DNA from: JAXLWB01 sp046328715
Lineage (GTDB): Bacteria > Chloroflexota > Anaerolineae > Caldilineales > Caldilineaceae
Reading direction: 5' to 3'
Length of the DNA stretch: 64,000 nt
NCBI GenBank assembly: GCA_046328715.1
Contig: JAXLWB010000031.1
Coordinates: 50,221-114,220, forward strand
Below, piece by piece: positions 1 to 7,805 of the stretch (within the stretch, counting starts at the first letter, position 1; every line of letters begins with the position of its first letter). The translations under genes were made by a program, and so were the position numbers. The notes under the pieces are model-generated. The model saw only the letters and a program-made list of their open reading frames with translations. It was not told the origin of the DNA and did no database searches.

Positions 1-669
1 ACTACGCTTTTCTATGTAATCGGCGGCATTGTTTTGGAATATTTTATCGGATTGGGATTAGCGTTATTGGCTGCCCAACAACTTGCTGCCCGCCGTTTCT
101 TCCGCATTGTATTCCTGTTGCCTATGATGATTACACCTGTGGGCGTAGCCTTTATGATTCGCATGATGGCGGATACAAGCAAAGGTCCCTTTGCTCCACT
201 CTTGAAGGCCGTGGGCTTGGGCGACTGGACTTGGGTTACTTCAGCGTGGGCTTCGCGTTGGGTCATCTTGAGTGGTGATATCTGGCAATGGACGCCGTTT
301 ATGTTTATCGTTTTGTTAGCCGCAGTTGAAGGGCAATCGCATGAACCGGTCGAAGCGGCGATTGTTGATGGGGCAAATCGCTGGCAAATTTTCCGCTATA
401 TCACAGTACCAACAATTCTTCCAGTGAGCACAGCCTTGGTATTAATCCGCATGATTGAAGCGTTTAAGCTCGTCGATCTGCCGCGCGTAATGACAGGTGG
501 CGGCCCAGGTACGGCAACAGAGTCTGTAACGATGCATTCCTTTAGTGCATGGACAGCGCGCGATTATGGCGGATCTGCCGCAATCGCCTATATTTTGCTG
601 ATCCTGGTCACGATTGTAGCCACAGCTTTTGTCAATTTGGTCCGCCAACGTACAACGCAAGTCGTTTGA
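1..669 (+). CDS. Sugar ABC transporter permease, MalF type (5' end outside window)
   Basis: This inner-membrane subunit forms half of the translocation pore of a carbohydrate ABC importer. The reading frame is open from base 1 with no start, so the N-terminus lies outside the window; about 222 residues remain. Several hydrophobic segments are visible, and the cytoplasmic EAA loop that docks on the ATPase is clear (EPVEAAIVDGANRWQIF, about residues 117-133), followed by the usual GGGPGTATES stretch. A second permease follows after 32 bp, so the two form one operon. The transported sugar cannot be read from the sequence. Confidence 0.93.
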   Translation, partial: TTLFYVIGGIVLEYFIGLGLALLAAQQLAARRFFRIVFLLPMMITPVGVAFMIRMMADTSKGPFAPLLKAVGLGDWTWVTSAWASRWVILSGDIWQWTPFMFIVLLAAVEGQSHEPVEAAIVDGANRWQIFRYITVPTILPVSTALVLIRMIEAFKLVDLPRVMTGGGPGTATESVTMHSFSAWTARDYGGSAAIAYILLILVTIVATAFVNLVRQRTTQVV

Positions 670-701
670 TTTATCAAGATGCAAGTTACATCTAAGCACC
701 C

Positions 702-1730
702 ATGAATAACTTCTTCAAACGCCCATCCACTTTCAAACCATCGCCTTTCCAAGCACTGCTCTCTTACCTTGTACTTGGATTATGGGCGTTTGTTGTGCTC
801 TTTCCGATGTATTGGCTGGTTATCACCTCATTTAAAGAGCCTTTTCATGTCAATAATGGACCAGTCTATCTACCCTTTATCGATTTTCAACCTTCACTGC
901 ACGCTTGGAAGTATATCTTCACGGGGGATGTCGCCAATGATACATTGCGCACCTATCGCAACACCTTGATTGTTGGCACCATTAGCTCGGTGATTGCCTT
1001 ATTTTTGGGAGCATCAGCGTCCTATGCGCTGGTGCGCTTCCAGTATCGGCCCAAGGTTGCAGTCGTGTTGATGTTTATTCTCTGCGTCATTTTGGCGGTT
1101 GGCATGGTGGCGATGGGAACAGGCTGGCAATTGGCAGTATTTTGTGCTTTGGTACTTTTCTTCATCCTGGCATTGACGATTGGGCGGCGCTTCAAAAGTT
1201 CGTTGAAGAACAGTGATATTGCCTTTTGGATGGTTTCGCAGCGTATTATGCCCCCTGTCGCAGTGGTAATTCCGGTCTATGTGCTCTTCCAACAGCTAAA
1301 ACTGCTCGATACCAGAACGGCTTTGGTCATTACCTATGTAGCGGCAAATTTACCAATTGCGGTGTGGTTGCTCCGTGATTACTTTGAGTCGATTCCCAAA
1401 GAGTTGGAGGAGAGCGCCGCCATCGATGGGGCATCGATCATGCGCACCTTCTGGTCAATCGTCCTACCGCTTGCTGTTCCCGGTCTGGTGGCAACCTTTC
1501 TCTTTGTGCTTGTCTTCGCCTGGAACGAATACCTGTTTGCCCTCTTCCTCTCTAGTTCCAAGGCACAAACCATGCCGCTCACTGTTGCCGCGCAAAATGC
1601 CACACGCGGCCCACAATGGTGGTACATGTCGGTCTTGATCATGATTATGATCGCCCCTGTCATCGGCATGGCATTGGCACTCGAACGCTATATTGCCCGT
1701 GGTTTGTTGATTGGGGCCGTAAAAGGATAA
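702..1730 (+). CDS. Sugar ABC transporter permease, MalG type, with extra membrane insert
   Basis: Second pore subunit of the same carbohydrate importer, 342 residues. The EAA loop is clear near residues 231-246 (ELEESAAIDGASIMRT). MalG-type permeases are usually about 270-300 residues with six membrane helices. Here a hydrophobic insert of roughly 45 residues (about 108-155) follows the ASYALVRF segment and looks like two additional helices. No ATPase gene follows, so a shared ATPase elsewhere is likely. The function is well supported; the substrate is unknown. Confidence 0.93.
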   Translation: MNNFFKRPSTFKPSPFQALLSYLVLGLWAFVVLFPMYWLVITSFKEPFHVNNGPVYLPFIDFQPSLHAWKYIFTGDVANDTLRTYRNTLIVGTISSVIALFLGASASYALVRFQYRPKVAVVLMFILCVILAVGMVAMGTGWQLAVFCALVLFFILALTIGRRFKSSLKNSDIAFWMVSQRIMPPVAVVIPVYVLFQQLKLLDTRTALVITYVAANLPIAVWLLRDYFESIPKELEESAAIDGASIMRTFWSIVLPLAVPGLVATFLFVLVFAWNEYLFALFLSSSKAQTMPLTVAAQNATRGPQWWYMSVLIMIMIAPVIGMALALERYIARGLLIGAVKG

Positions 1731-1872
1731 TATAGTTCCACATCATCAACCAAGTCTCCTCCTTGTCAGCCCGATTTCTTCCTCGCTGTCAGATTCTGAA
1801 CTCCTTTCCAGCTTAAGATCCTCCCGTGCAGTACGGTAAACAAAAACGTATTGCTCATTTATAAAGATATTG

Positions 1873-1967
1873 GGACACAGAGTTCATGGAGGTGACACGG
1901 AGAACACGAGAGGATTTCTCAATTCCTCTCCGTGCTCTCCGTGTCATCTCTTGTGCCCTCTGTGTCC
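1873..1967. repeat. Fold-back element, ACACGGAGAACAC word
   Basis: Imperfect inverted repeat between the ABC operon and the vWA gene. The outer arms GGACACAG (1873-1880) and CTGTGTCC (1960-1967) are perfect, and the inner CACGGAGAACACGAGAGG-like words pair imperfectly. The arms are tandem near-copies of a short word. It could end the permease transcript. Confidence 0.75.
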
Positions 1968-1999
1968 TCAAACGGTAATTACCCCCAAAGGAGGGCCTT

Positions 2000-2662
2000 A
2001 TGTCGATCAATTTTGATCAAGTCCAAATCAATGATGGCAACCCCGAGCCACGCTGCCCCTGTGTATTGTTATTAGATACCTCAGGTTCGATGAGCGGCGA
2101 CCCGATTCAGCAGTTGAATGAAGGGCTGGGTGCCTTCAAGAATTCATTGGCGAACGATGATCTGGCGTTGCTACGGGTGGAGGTGGCGATTGTCACCTTT
2201 GGGCCTGTCAACCTGACACAGGACTTTGTCAGCGCCGGACAGTTCCAACCGCCAACGCTGCGAGCGAATGGGGATACGCCGATGGGCAGCGCCATCAACC
2301 TGGCTCTGGACAAATTGGAAGAGCGCAAAAAGATCTATCGCAACAGCGGGCTCTCCTACTATCGTCCCTGGATGTTCCTGGTGACCGACGGTCAGCCGAC
2401 CGATGGAGCGGCCTGGCAGGGTGCAGCAACCCGTCTGCGTGAAGCAGAGAGTAAAAAGAAAGTAGCCTTCTTTGCCGTCGGCGTGGAAGGGGCGGATATG
2501 AACACATTGGCACAACTCTCCAGCCGTCAACCGGTGCGCCTCAAGGAACTGAACTTCCGTGAGATGTTCGTCTGGCTCTCCACCAGTCTGACCAGTGTGT
2601 CGCATTCTAACCCAAGCGACGAAGTGCCTTTGCAGACGCCGTTGGGTTGGGGGCAGGTGTAA
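2000..2662 (+). CDS. vWA-domain protein, TerY type
   Basis: A 220-residue protein that is almost entirely one von Willebrand factor A domain. The MIDAS metal site is complete: DTSGSM (D26, S28, S30), a Thr in GDTPMGSA near residue 93, and an Asp in VTDGQPTDGA near residue 129. Such TerY-like proteins are cytosolic scaffolds and the first member of the TerY-P triad described in Ter-type stress response loci. A strong SD (AAAGGAGGG) precedes the ATG. The PP2C and kinase genes follow directly, which supports the assignment. Its partner or ligand is unknown. Confidence 0.9.
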   Translation: MSINFDQVQINDGNPEPRCPCVLLLDTSGSMSGDPIQQLNEGLGAFKNSLANDDLALLRVEVAIVTFGPVNLTQDFVSAGQFQPPTLRANGDTPMGSAINLALDKLEERKKIYRNSGLSYYRPWMFLVTDGQPTDGAAWQGAATRLREAESKKKVAFFAVGVEGADMNTLAQLSSRQPVRLKELNFREMFVWLSTSLTSVSHSNPSDEVPLQTPLGWGQV

Positions 2663-2664
2663 CC

Positions 2665-3420
2665 ATGAGTTGGCAACTTCTTTCTGCCTCGGTCGCTGGC
2701 TCTTCCCATCTGCGCACGCAGTTGCCCTGCCAGGATGCTCATTGCCTGGCATCGCTGGCAGGAGGCGAAATGCTCTGTGCAGTAGCGGATGGTCTGGGTT
2801 CAGCCGCCTTGTCGGATCAGGGGGCGCAACTGGCAGTGCAGGTTGCGCTCGATTCGCTCACGACAACCCTGCAAATGGGCTTGCCCGAGAGCGAGACCGA
2901 GCGTGAAACAGCCATGCGCAGTGCCTTTGCCTCCGCCCGCAACAGTTTGCAAGAAAAGGCAACAGCAGCCAATCAACCGTTGCGTGATTATGCGACGACC
3001 TTGATCGTGGCGGTGTTGAGCAAAGGCTGGCTGGGTGTGGCCCATCTGGGTGATGGGGCAGTAGTGGCCCATTTTGAAAATGAGCCACTCTGCACGATCA
3101 GCCCTCCTATGCGTGGCGAATATGCCAACGAGACCATGCCGCTGACCAGTCCCGATGCCCTAGCGTCAGTGCGCTATCAGGCAAGATCAGGCAACATGCT
3201 GGGCGTGTCAATCTTCAGCGATGGCTTGCAGAATCTCTGTCTGGATGCGGCGACGGGAGAGCCGTACGAGCCATTTTTTGCACCGCTTTTTGCCCAGCTT
3301 GCACAGCCGATTGAACCGGAGTCGGCCCGTCAGTCGCTGATCGACTTTCTCCAGTCCGAGCGTGTCTGCAAACGTTCGGATGATGATAAGACGCTGGTGC
3401 TGCTGCGGCGTTGTGAGTAG
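2665..3420 (+). CDS. PP2C-family Ser/Thr protein phosphatase
   Basis: A 251-residue phosphatase expected to reverse phosphorylation by the kinase encoded next. PP2C metal motifs are in order: QDA (D24), VADGLGS (D42-G43), HLGDGAVV near residue 119, FSDGLQN near 184 and the C-terminal DDKTLV. The ATG at 2665 was chosen over an upstream TTG: it lies 2 bp after the vWA stop and the end of that gene provides GGGGGCAGG as ribosome site. It is the middle gene of the vWA-PP2C-kinase triad, with probable translational coupling to the vWA gene. Confidence 0.92.
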   Translation: MSWQLLSASVAGSSHLRTQLPCQDAHCLASLAGGEMLCAVADGLGSAALSDQGAQLAVQVALDSLTTTLQMGLPESETERETAMRSAFASARNSLQEKATAANQPLRDYATTLIVAVLSKGWLGVAHLGDGAVVAHFENEPLCTISPPMRGEYANETMPLTSPDALASVRYQARSGNMLGVSIFSDGLQNLCLDAATGEPYEPFFAPLFAQLAQPIEPESARQSLIDFLQSERVCKRSDDDKTLVLLRRCE

Positions 3421-3427
3421 GAGGAGT

Positions 3428-3470
3428 GATAGGTGAGGTAGGGGAATGAATGCCTCCAACCTCACCTATC
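3428..3470. repeat. Fold-back hairpin across the kinase start
   Basis: GATAGGTGAGG (3428-3438) pairs perfectly with CCTCACCTATC (3460-3470). The loop contains the first ATG of the kinase gene (3446), so folding could mask that start. A second in-frame ATG at 3491 lies outside the hairpin. Confidence 0.7.
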
Positions 3471-4993
3471 TACCCTCACCCCCAATACCTATGACAATCC
3501 TTACCAATCAGTCTGGCCAATCGATCGTGCTAACACAGGAGTTGGGACGAGGCGGCGAAGGTGCTGTCTTTGCGGTGGCCAATCGCAACGAAGTGGTTGC
3601 CAAAGTCTATCATCCCGAATATCGAACCAGCCAACGTCAGTCCAAATTGACGGCAATGGTTGCCAATCCGCCGGCCAATGTACAAAATCGAGTGGCGTTT
3701 GACCATCCATCGCTAGCCTGGCCAAGCGAGCTCCTGTTTCAACGGGAACACTTTGTCGGCTTTCTGATGCCGCGCATCGATCACTGCCCGAATATCTTTG
3801 AGGTCTATAACCCTAAGCTGCGGACGATGCGCTATCCTAAGGTAAATCGACGTTTTCTGCATCATGCAGCCAGGAACTTAGCGATTGTGTTGGCCGGGCT
3901 GCATAGCAGCGGCTATGTGATGGGCGATGTCAATCAAAAGAATATTCTGGTCAACCCGCAAGCCTTGGTGACCCTGGTAGATGCTGACTCCTTCCAGGTG
4001 CGTGACCAACAGGGTACGGTCTATCGTTGCCCGGTTGGTGTGCCCGAGTACACGCCACCAGAGTTGCAGGATAAAGTCCTGGCCCAAACGGACCGTCAGC
4101 CAGCGCAGGATTGTTTTGGGATGAGTGTCTTGCTCTTCCAGTTGTTAATGGAGGGCTATCATCCCTTTACCGGGCGACCGATTGCAACGAGCGTGGCCGA
4201 TGTGAGCCAACTTTGTTTGTATTGCATCCGTTGGGGCATCTTCCCCTATGAGTCAAATCGAGAGGTGCAGCCGCCGCCAGGAGCGCCATCTTTTTTCTGG
4301 CTTCATCCTGATCTGCAACAGCTCTTTATTGCCACCTTTCTGCTTGGGCGGCTCACCCCTGAGATGCGACCGAATGCGTTAGCTTGGGCTCGTGCCTTAG
4401 AACGTGCTGAGGAATCGCTGGTGCGTTGCTCACGCAATCCAGGACACATTTTTTCAAGCCATCTCGAAATATGCCCCTACTGCCCCAAGACAAAAAGCGT
4501 GGCGATTCCTGCACACCCGGCGAACAGTCAGGGCAATTACGCCTCTCAATCAGCGAGTCAGGGCATTCCACTCGGCTGTTGGTGGGATATTGCCAAGGCC
4601 ATCTGTTTGCCCTTTATCGTGATTTTGAGCATCCCTTTGTTGATCTGGCTGGCGCAAAATGGTGCGTTCGGGTTTTTGGTGATTCCGTTCGCCCTCTTGT
4701 TTCGCTTTAACTTACACAAGAAAATTGGCCCCTGGTTGCGAATGTTGTTCGATTACTCGGTGCGGGGCATGCAATTGGGATATCGATTTTGGAGTCTGTC
4801 GCTTTCGCAGGATATGAAATTGGCAATTGGAGCCTCGATTGTGGTTAGCTTTATGCTGGTTCTCATTGGTTTGGCCAACGGACCACTTGCGCATCCGGCA
4901 ATCTCCGTTGTGGCCACCAAAACGCCAGCCGGACAGATGGTCTCGCCACTGGCGCAACCGCTTTCGCCGCTGCGAACGGCGGACGGAAAGTAG
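3446..4993 (+). CDS. Ser/Thr protein kinase of the TerY-P triad, zinc-ribbon and membrane segments
   Basis: A 515-residue eukaryotic-like kinase. The N-terminal domain (about 20-320) has a glycine loop GRGGEGAVF, the ATP lysine in VVAKVYHP, and atypical catalytic signatures: GDVNQKNIL where HRDxxxxN is usual and DADSFQV where DFG is usual, followed by GTVYRCPVGVPEYTPPEL as activation segment. A C-x-H...C-x-x-C zinc-ribbon-like patch follows (CSRNPGH to CPYCP, about 332-349). Two or three hydrophobic helices end the protein, so it is probably membrane bound. The start is either 3446 (in a hairpin loop) or 3491. With the vWA and PP2C genes it forms the triad; its substrate is unknown. Confidence 0.88.
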   Translation: MNASNLTYLPSPPIPMTILTNQSGQSIVLTQELGRGGEGAVFAVANRNEVVAKVYHPEYRTSQRQSKLTAMVANPPANVQNRVAFDHPSLAWPSELLFQREHFVGFLMPRIDHCPNIFEVYNPKLRTMRYPKVNRRFLHHAARNLAIVLAGLHSSGYVMGDVNQKNILVNPQALVTLVDADSFQVRDQQGTVYRCPVGVPEYTPPELQDKVLAQTDRQPAQDCFGMSVLLFQLLMEGYHPFTGRPIATSVADVSQLCLYCIRWGIFPYESNREVQPPPGAPSFFWLHPDLQQLFIATFLLGRLTPEMRPNALAWARALERAEESLVRCSRNPGHIFSSHLEICPYCPKTKSVAIPAHPANSQGNYASQSASQGIPLGCWWDIAKAICLPFIVILSIPLLIWLAQNGAFGFLVIPFALLFRFNLHKKIGPWLRMLFDYSVRGMQLGYRFWSLSLSQDMKLAIGASIVVSFMLVLIGLANGPLAHPAISVVATKTPAGQMVSPLAQPLSPLRTADGK

Positions 4994-4995
4994 AC

Positions 4996-5054
4996 AAAAG
5001 TGGAAGAGTGGAAGAGTGGAAAAGTTTGTAAACACCTTGCACTCTTCCACTTTT
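4996..5054. repeat. Fold-back element, GGAAGAGTG word
   Basis: AAAAGTGGAAGAGTG (4996-5010) pairs perfectly with CACTCTTCCACTTTT (5040-5054). The left arm continues as further GGAAGAGT copies. It lies just after the kinase stop and is probably its terminator region. Confidence 0.85.
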
Positions 5055-5098
5055 CAACTTTTCCCCTATTCAACTCCTCTTCTCTTCGCCTCTCAAGC

Positions 5099-5104
5099 TA
5101 TAAT
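5099..5104 (+). promoter_or_regulatory. -10 box giving a near-leaderless transcript
   Basis: TATAAT ends 7 bp before the ATG at 5112, so a transcript starting at the usual distance would begin at or next to the start codon. No Shine-Dalgarno sequence is present. The -35 region is poor. Confidence 0.45.
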
Positions 5105-5111
5105 AACACCT

Positions 5112-5612
5112 ATGTCAACACGTACCCTGATCCGCCTAAGCAAAGCCTTGCTCTCGCTCGCCATGGGGCTATTGGCCACCCTGGTCGTCTTCAACAATCT
5201 CACCGATTATTGGACCAACTATCACTTTGTCACCCATGTGATGAGCATGGATACCGTTTTCCCGGAAAGCACGACGCGTCGCCGCGCCATAAACTCGCCA
5301 CGTCTCTTTCATCTGGCCTATGCCACGATTATCGCCGTAGAGACGTTGATTGCCTGGCTTTGTAGTGCCGGCGGTTTTGCGATGTTGCGTGCGCTCAAGG
5401 CAGACGGCAAACGCTTTCACGAGTCAAAACGGCTCACCATTGCTGGTTTGCTCAGCGCGCTTATGCTTTGGTTTACCGCCTTTCAGGGGATTGCGGCGGA
5501 ATGGTTTGGGATGTGGATGTCTCAGCAGTGGAACGGGTTGCCAGGAGCCTCGCGTCTGACACAGATTATCAGCACGTTGCTCGTCTTCGTGAGCATGAAG
5601 AACGACGAGTGA
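5112..5612 (+). CDS. Small integral membrane protein, DUF2165 family
   Basis: A 166-residue protein with four hydrophobic helices (about 12-30, 67-87, 105-125 and the last 20 residues). The pattern VVFNNLTDYWTNYHFVTHVMSMDT after helix 1 is typical of DUF2165. The function of this family is not established. The ATG at 5112 is chosen because the open frame upstream runs through the fold-back element, and because TATAAT lies directly before it. The gene converges on the ABC operon downstream. Confidence 0.8.
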   Translation: MSTRTLIRLSKALLSLAMGLLATLVVFNNLTDYWTNYHFVTHVMSMDTVFPESTTRRRAINSPRLFHLAYATIIAVETLIAWLCSAGGFAMLRALKADGKRFHESKRLTIAGLLSALMLWFTAFQGIAAEWFGMWMSQQWNGLPGASRLTQIISTLLVFVSMKNDE

Positions 5613-5674
5613 CAGTAGGTCAGTAGGACAGTAAGTCAGTGTGTCAGTTTTTACTGTCCCACTGTCCTACTGTC
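5611..5674. repeat. Fold-back element, CAGTAGGACAGT family
   Basis: Arm 5611-5632 pairs with 5653-5674 at 20 of 22 positions. It sits exactly between convergent genes and overlaps both stop codons, so it is placed as a bidirectional terminator. Confidence 0.85.
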
Positions 5675-6623
5675 ATCCCTTCACCGCTCCCTCCAGCATG
5701 GCTTGGAAGAAGATGCGGCGGGCAAAAATGAAGAGCAGCACAACGGGGAGTGCGATCATGACACAAGCAGCGGAGATAACCTGGAAGTTGATGATGTTTT
5801 GGCTGAGGAAGTCGTAGAGGCCAAACATGACCGGTTTATACTCGTTCTTGGCGATCAACAAATAACCGGCGATAAATTCATTCCAGACGTTGACAAAGGT
5901 AAGGAGAAAGATCGCCATCAAGCCGGGCAGCGCCAACGGCATGGTGACACGCCATAGCGCGCCCAATGGGGTGCAACCGTCGATAAAGGCTGCTTCTTCT
6001 AACTCTTTGGGGATCGCATCAAAAAAGCCCTTCGCCACCCAAACGCTCAGCGGTAGGTAAAAACCCACATAGACGAGGATGATCAACATACGGTCATCGT
6101 AAAAGGGAATCTGGGCCTTGCGCAGATCGACTCCCATCTGATAAAGCGCCAGAAGATTGGTGAGCAAGGGAATTCCCGTGATCGCTAGAATGCTCGCCAG
6201 CAAAAGTTGTCGCCCTCGAAAGTGAAAGCGCGAGACAGCGTACCCTGACATGCCCGACAAGATAACTACCAACAACGACGAGAAGGTGGCGTATAGAAGC
6301 GAATTCGGCACATAAATCCGGAAAAGTTTGCCCGTGATTGCAAAACCAATGGGCGAAGTCGCACTCGCCTTGGGGGCAAAGACCCGTTCATAGCCTTCCA
6401 CGGCCCAACGACACTGGGTTGGGTCAAAGGAACGGGTTGGCGTGTCGCAGGGGAAGAAGACAGGTGGCTTGCGCACCACATCCTGCTCGCGCTTGAACGA
6501 GATGACCACCGTAGTCACTACGGGCAGCAACATCCCGATACAGATCAGCGTCAGAATGAAATTGATCAAATAGCGCTCCCACTGGCGGGAGGTGAAACGC
6601 GAAGCAAGCATCAAAGCCTTCAT
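5673..6623 (-). CDS. Sugar ABC transporter permease, MalG type
   Basis: A 316-residue inner-membrane permease and the last gene of a minus-strand SBP-permease-permease operon. It has six predicted helices and an EAA loop near residues 213-229 (ELEEAAFIDGCTPLGAL). The periplasmic loop after helix 1 is longer than usual (about residues 38-105) and contains two Cys. The start is 3 bp after the stop of the upstream permease, which indicates translational coupling. No ATPase gene is present. Confidence 0.94.
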   Translation of the reverse strand: MKALMLASRFTSRQWERYLINFILTLICIGMLLPVVTTVVISFKREQDVVRKPPVFFPCDTPTRSFDPTQCRWAVEGYERVFAPKASATSPIGFAITGKLFRIYVPNSLLYATFSSLLVVILSGMSGYAVSRFHFRGRQLLLASILAITGIPLLTNLLALYQMGVDLRKAQIPFYDDRMLIILVYVGFYLPLSVWVAKGFFDAIPKELEEAAFIDGCTPLGALWRVTMPLALPGLMAIFLLTFVNVWNEFIAGYLLIAKNEYKPVMFGLYDFLSQNIINFQVISAACVMIALPVVLLFIFARRIFFQAMLEGAVKG

Positions 6624-6626
6624 TTC

Positions 6627-7562
6627 TTAACGTGTCTCCTCCAGGCGAGAAAAGCGCAACGTGCCAACAATCAGTAACCAGTTGACGACCGCAATAATCA
6701 TGGCAAGGGCAGCGGCGCGACCAAATTCACGTTCACCCCAGCCAATCGAATAGAGCATATAACTGAGCACTTCGGTTGAAGTGCCTGGTCCACCACTGGT
6801 CAAGCTGAAGACCATACCCACGCCATTCATGCCGCTCAGTGTCAAGCTAAAGAGGGCGACAACCATCGTCGGCAGGATCAGGGGCAATTCGATCAATCGG
6901 ATCACCTGCCAACGGTTGGCACCATCAATCCGGCTGCTTTCGATCACTTCTTGGGGCACGGTCTGCATAGCGGCCAACAAAAGCAAGGTGATAAAGGGCA
7001 GCGCACGCCACGCCGATGCGACGATCAAGTAGATCATCGCCGGCGCTGGCGGAAAAGGGAAATCGCCCAGCCAGGGTTTGGGTGGAACCGCAGTAAGAAT
7101 GGAGAGTCCATTCGGTGGGAAGATCAGCGGATTTTGTGTAATACTCGAAAGTAAGCCATAGTCGGGCACGACCAACAGGCGCCAGACCAAGCCAACGATA
7201 ATATCAGCGATCACCCACGGGATGTAGATCAAGGTGATATAGAGCCCCGAAAGCTTCAACTTGCGGTTGAGCAGCAGGGCAAAAGCAAAACCTACCACCA
7301 ACGTCAACGCCACAAAGCCAACCAGAAAGACGATCGTATGACCGACACTTTCGGGAAAGAGGCTCATGTTGAAGAGGCGTTCATAGTTCTTGCTGCCGAC
7401 ATATTGCCAGCCGCTGGGATTGCGCGTTTGCAGGCTGAGCCAGATCGTGTAAAGCCCAGGATAGACCTGTACAACAGCCAGCACCAGCAACGTAGGCAAA
7501 AGCAGCCAGAATGGTAACGAGTTACGCAGCCAACGACGTGGGCGGAAGGTGGTAGTGGACAT
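6627..7562 (-). CDS. Sugar ABC transporter permease, MalF type
   Basis: A 311-residue inner-membrane permease with six helices and an EAA loop (EVIESSRIDGANRWQVI, about residues 206-222) followed by SGGPGTSTEV. The ATG at 7562 is chosen because the frame upstream, up to a GTG at 7643, runs through intergenic repeats. Neither start has a good Shine-Dalgarno sequence; a GACAAGGTGACAGGG element abuts the ATG. It follows the binding-protein gene in the operon. Confidence 0.92.
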   Translation of the reverse strand: MSTTTFRPRRWLRNSLPFWLLLPTLLVLAVVQVYPGLYTIWLSLQTRNPSGWQYVGSKNYERLFNMSLFPESVGHTIVFLVGFVALTLVVGFAFALLLNRKLKLSGLYITLIYIPWVIADIIVGLVWRLLVVPDYGLLSSITQNPLIFPPNGLSILTAVPPKPWLGDFPFPPAPAMIYLIVASAWRALPFITLLLLAAMQTVPQEVIESSRIDGANRWQVIRLIELPLILPTMVVALFSLTLSGMNGVGMVFSLTSGGPGTSTEVLSYMLYSIGWGEREFGRAAALAMIIAVVNWLLIVGTLRFSRLEETR

Positions 7563-7612
7563 AGAAGGAGATGACAAGGTGACAGGGTGACAAGGTGATA
7601 CTGCTGACGAAA
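7563..7612. repeat. GTGACAAGG tandem word next to permease start
   Basis: A run of GTGACAGGGTGACAAGG-type copies abuts the permease ATG. No inverted partner lies close by, but the same word forms a full hairpin at 7746-7794 in the same intergenic region. Confidence 0.6.
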
Positions 7613-7636
7613 TCGGAGCCCGATTGAAATCGACTA

Positions 7637-7707
7637 CTGACACCGAGAAGTGCCCTCAGGCACTGGTGTTGTTCCCAGTCGCTGAGGCGACTTCTCGGTA
7701 TCAGCAG
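7637..7707. repeat. Nested inverted repeat with compensated inner hairpins
   Basis: The outer arms 7637-7666 and about 7674-7707 carry ACCGAGAAGT and ACTTCTCGGT. Each arm contains its own small hairpin: GTGCC-CTCA-GGCAC on the left and GTCGC-TGAG-GCGAC on the right. The base pairs differ between the two inner stems but pairing is kept in each. It is unlike the simple word repeats nearby and resembles a REP/BIME-type element. Confidence 0.7.
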
Positions 7708-7745
7708 GGGAATTGATTCCCTTTATCAAGTTCGCCAGCAGGATT

Positions 7746-7794
7746 ACAAGGTGACAAGGTGAAAGTGATTTACCCAGTCACCTTGTCACCCTGT
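7746..7794. repeat. Fold-back element, GTGACAAGG family
   Basis: ACAAGGTGACAAGGTGA (7746-7762) pairs with 7778-7794 with one mismatch. It follows the binding-protein stop on the minus strand and may attenuate transcription into the permease genes. Confidence 0.85.
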
Positions 7795-7805
7795 CATGCT
7801 TTTGG

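Noticed and set aside
2000..4993. Full tellurite-resistance (Ter) locus
   Set aside because: Only the TerY-P triad is present; no TerB, TerC or TerD-like proteins flank it.
7563..7800. Possible short CRISPR array (repeated GTGACAAGG words)
   Set aside because: Copies are adjacent with no unique spacers, the word is under 12 bases and the run is followed by its inverse, which is the fold-back plan seen elsewhere.
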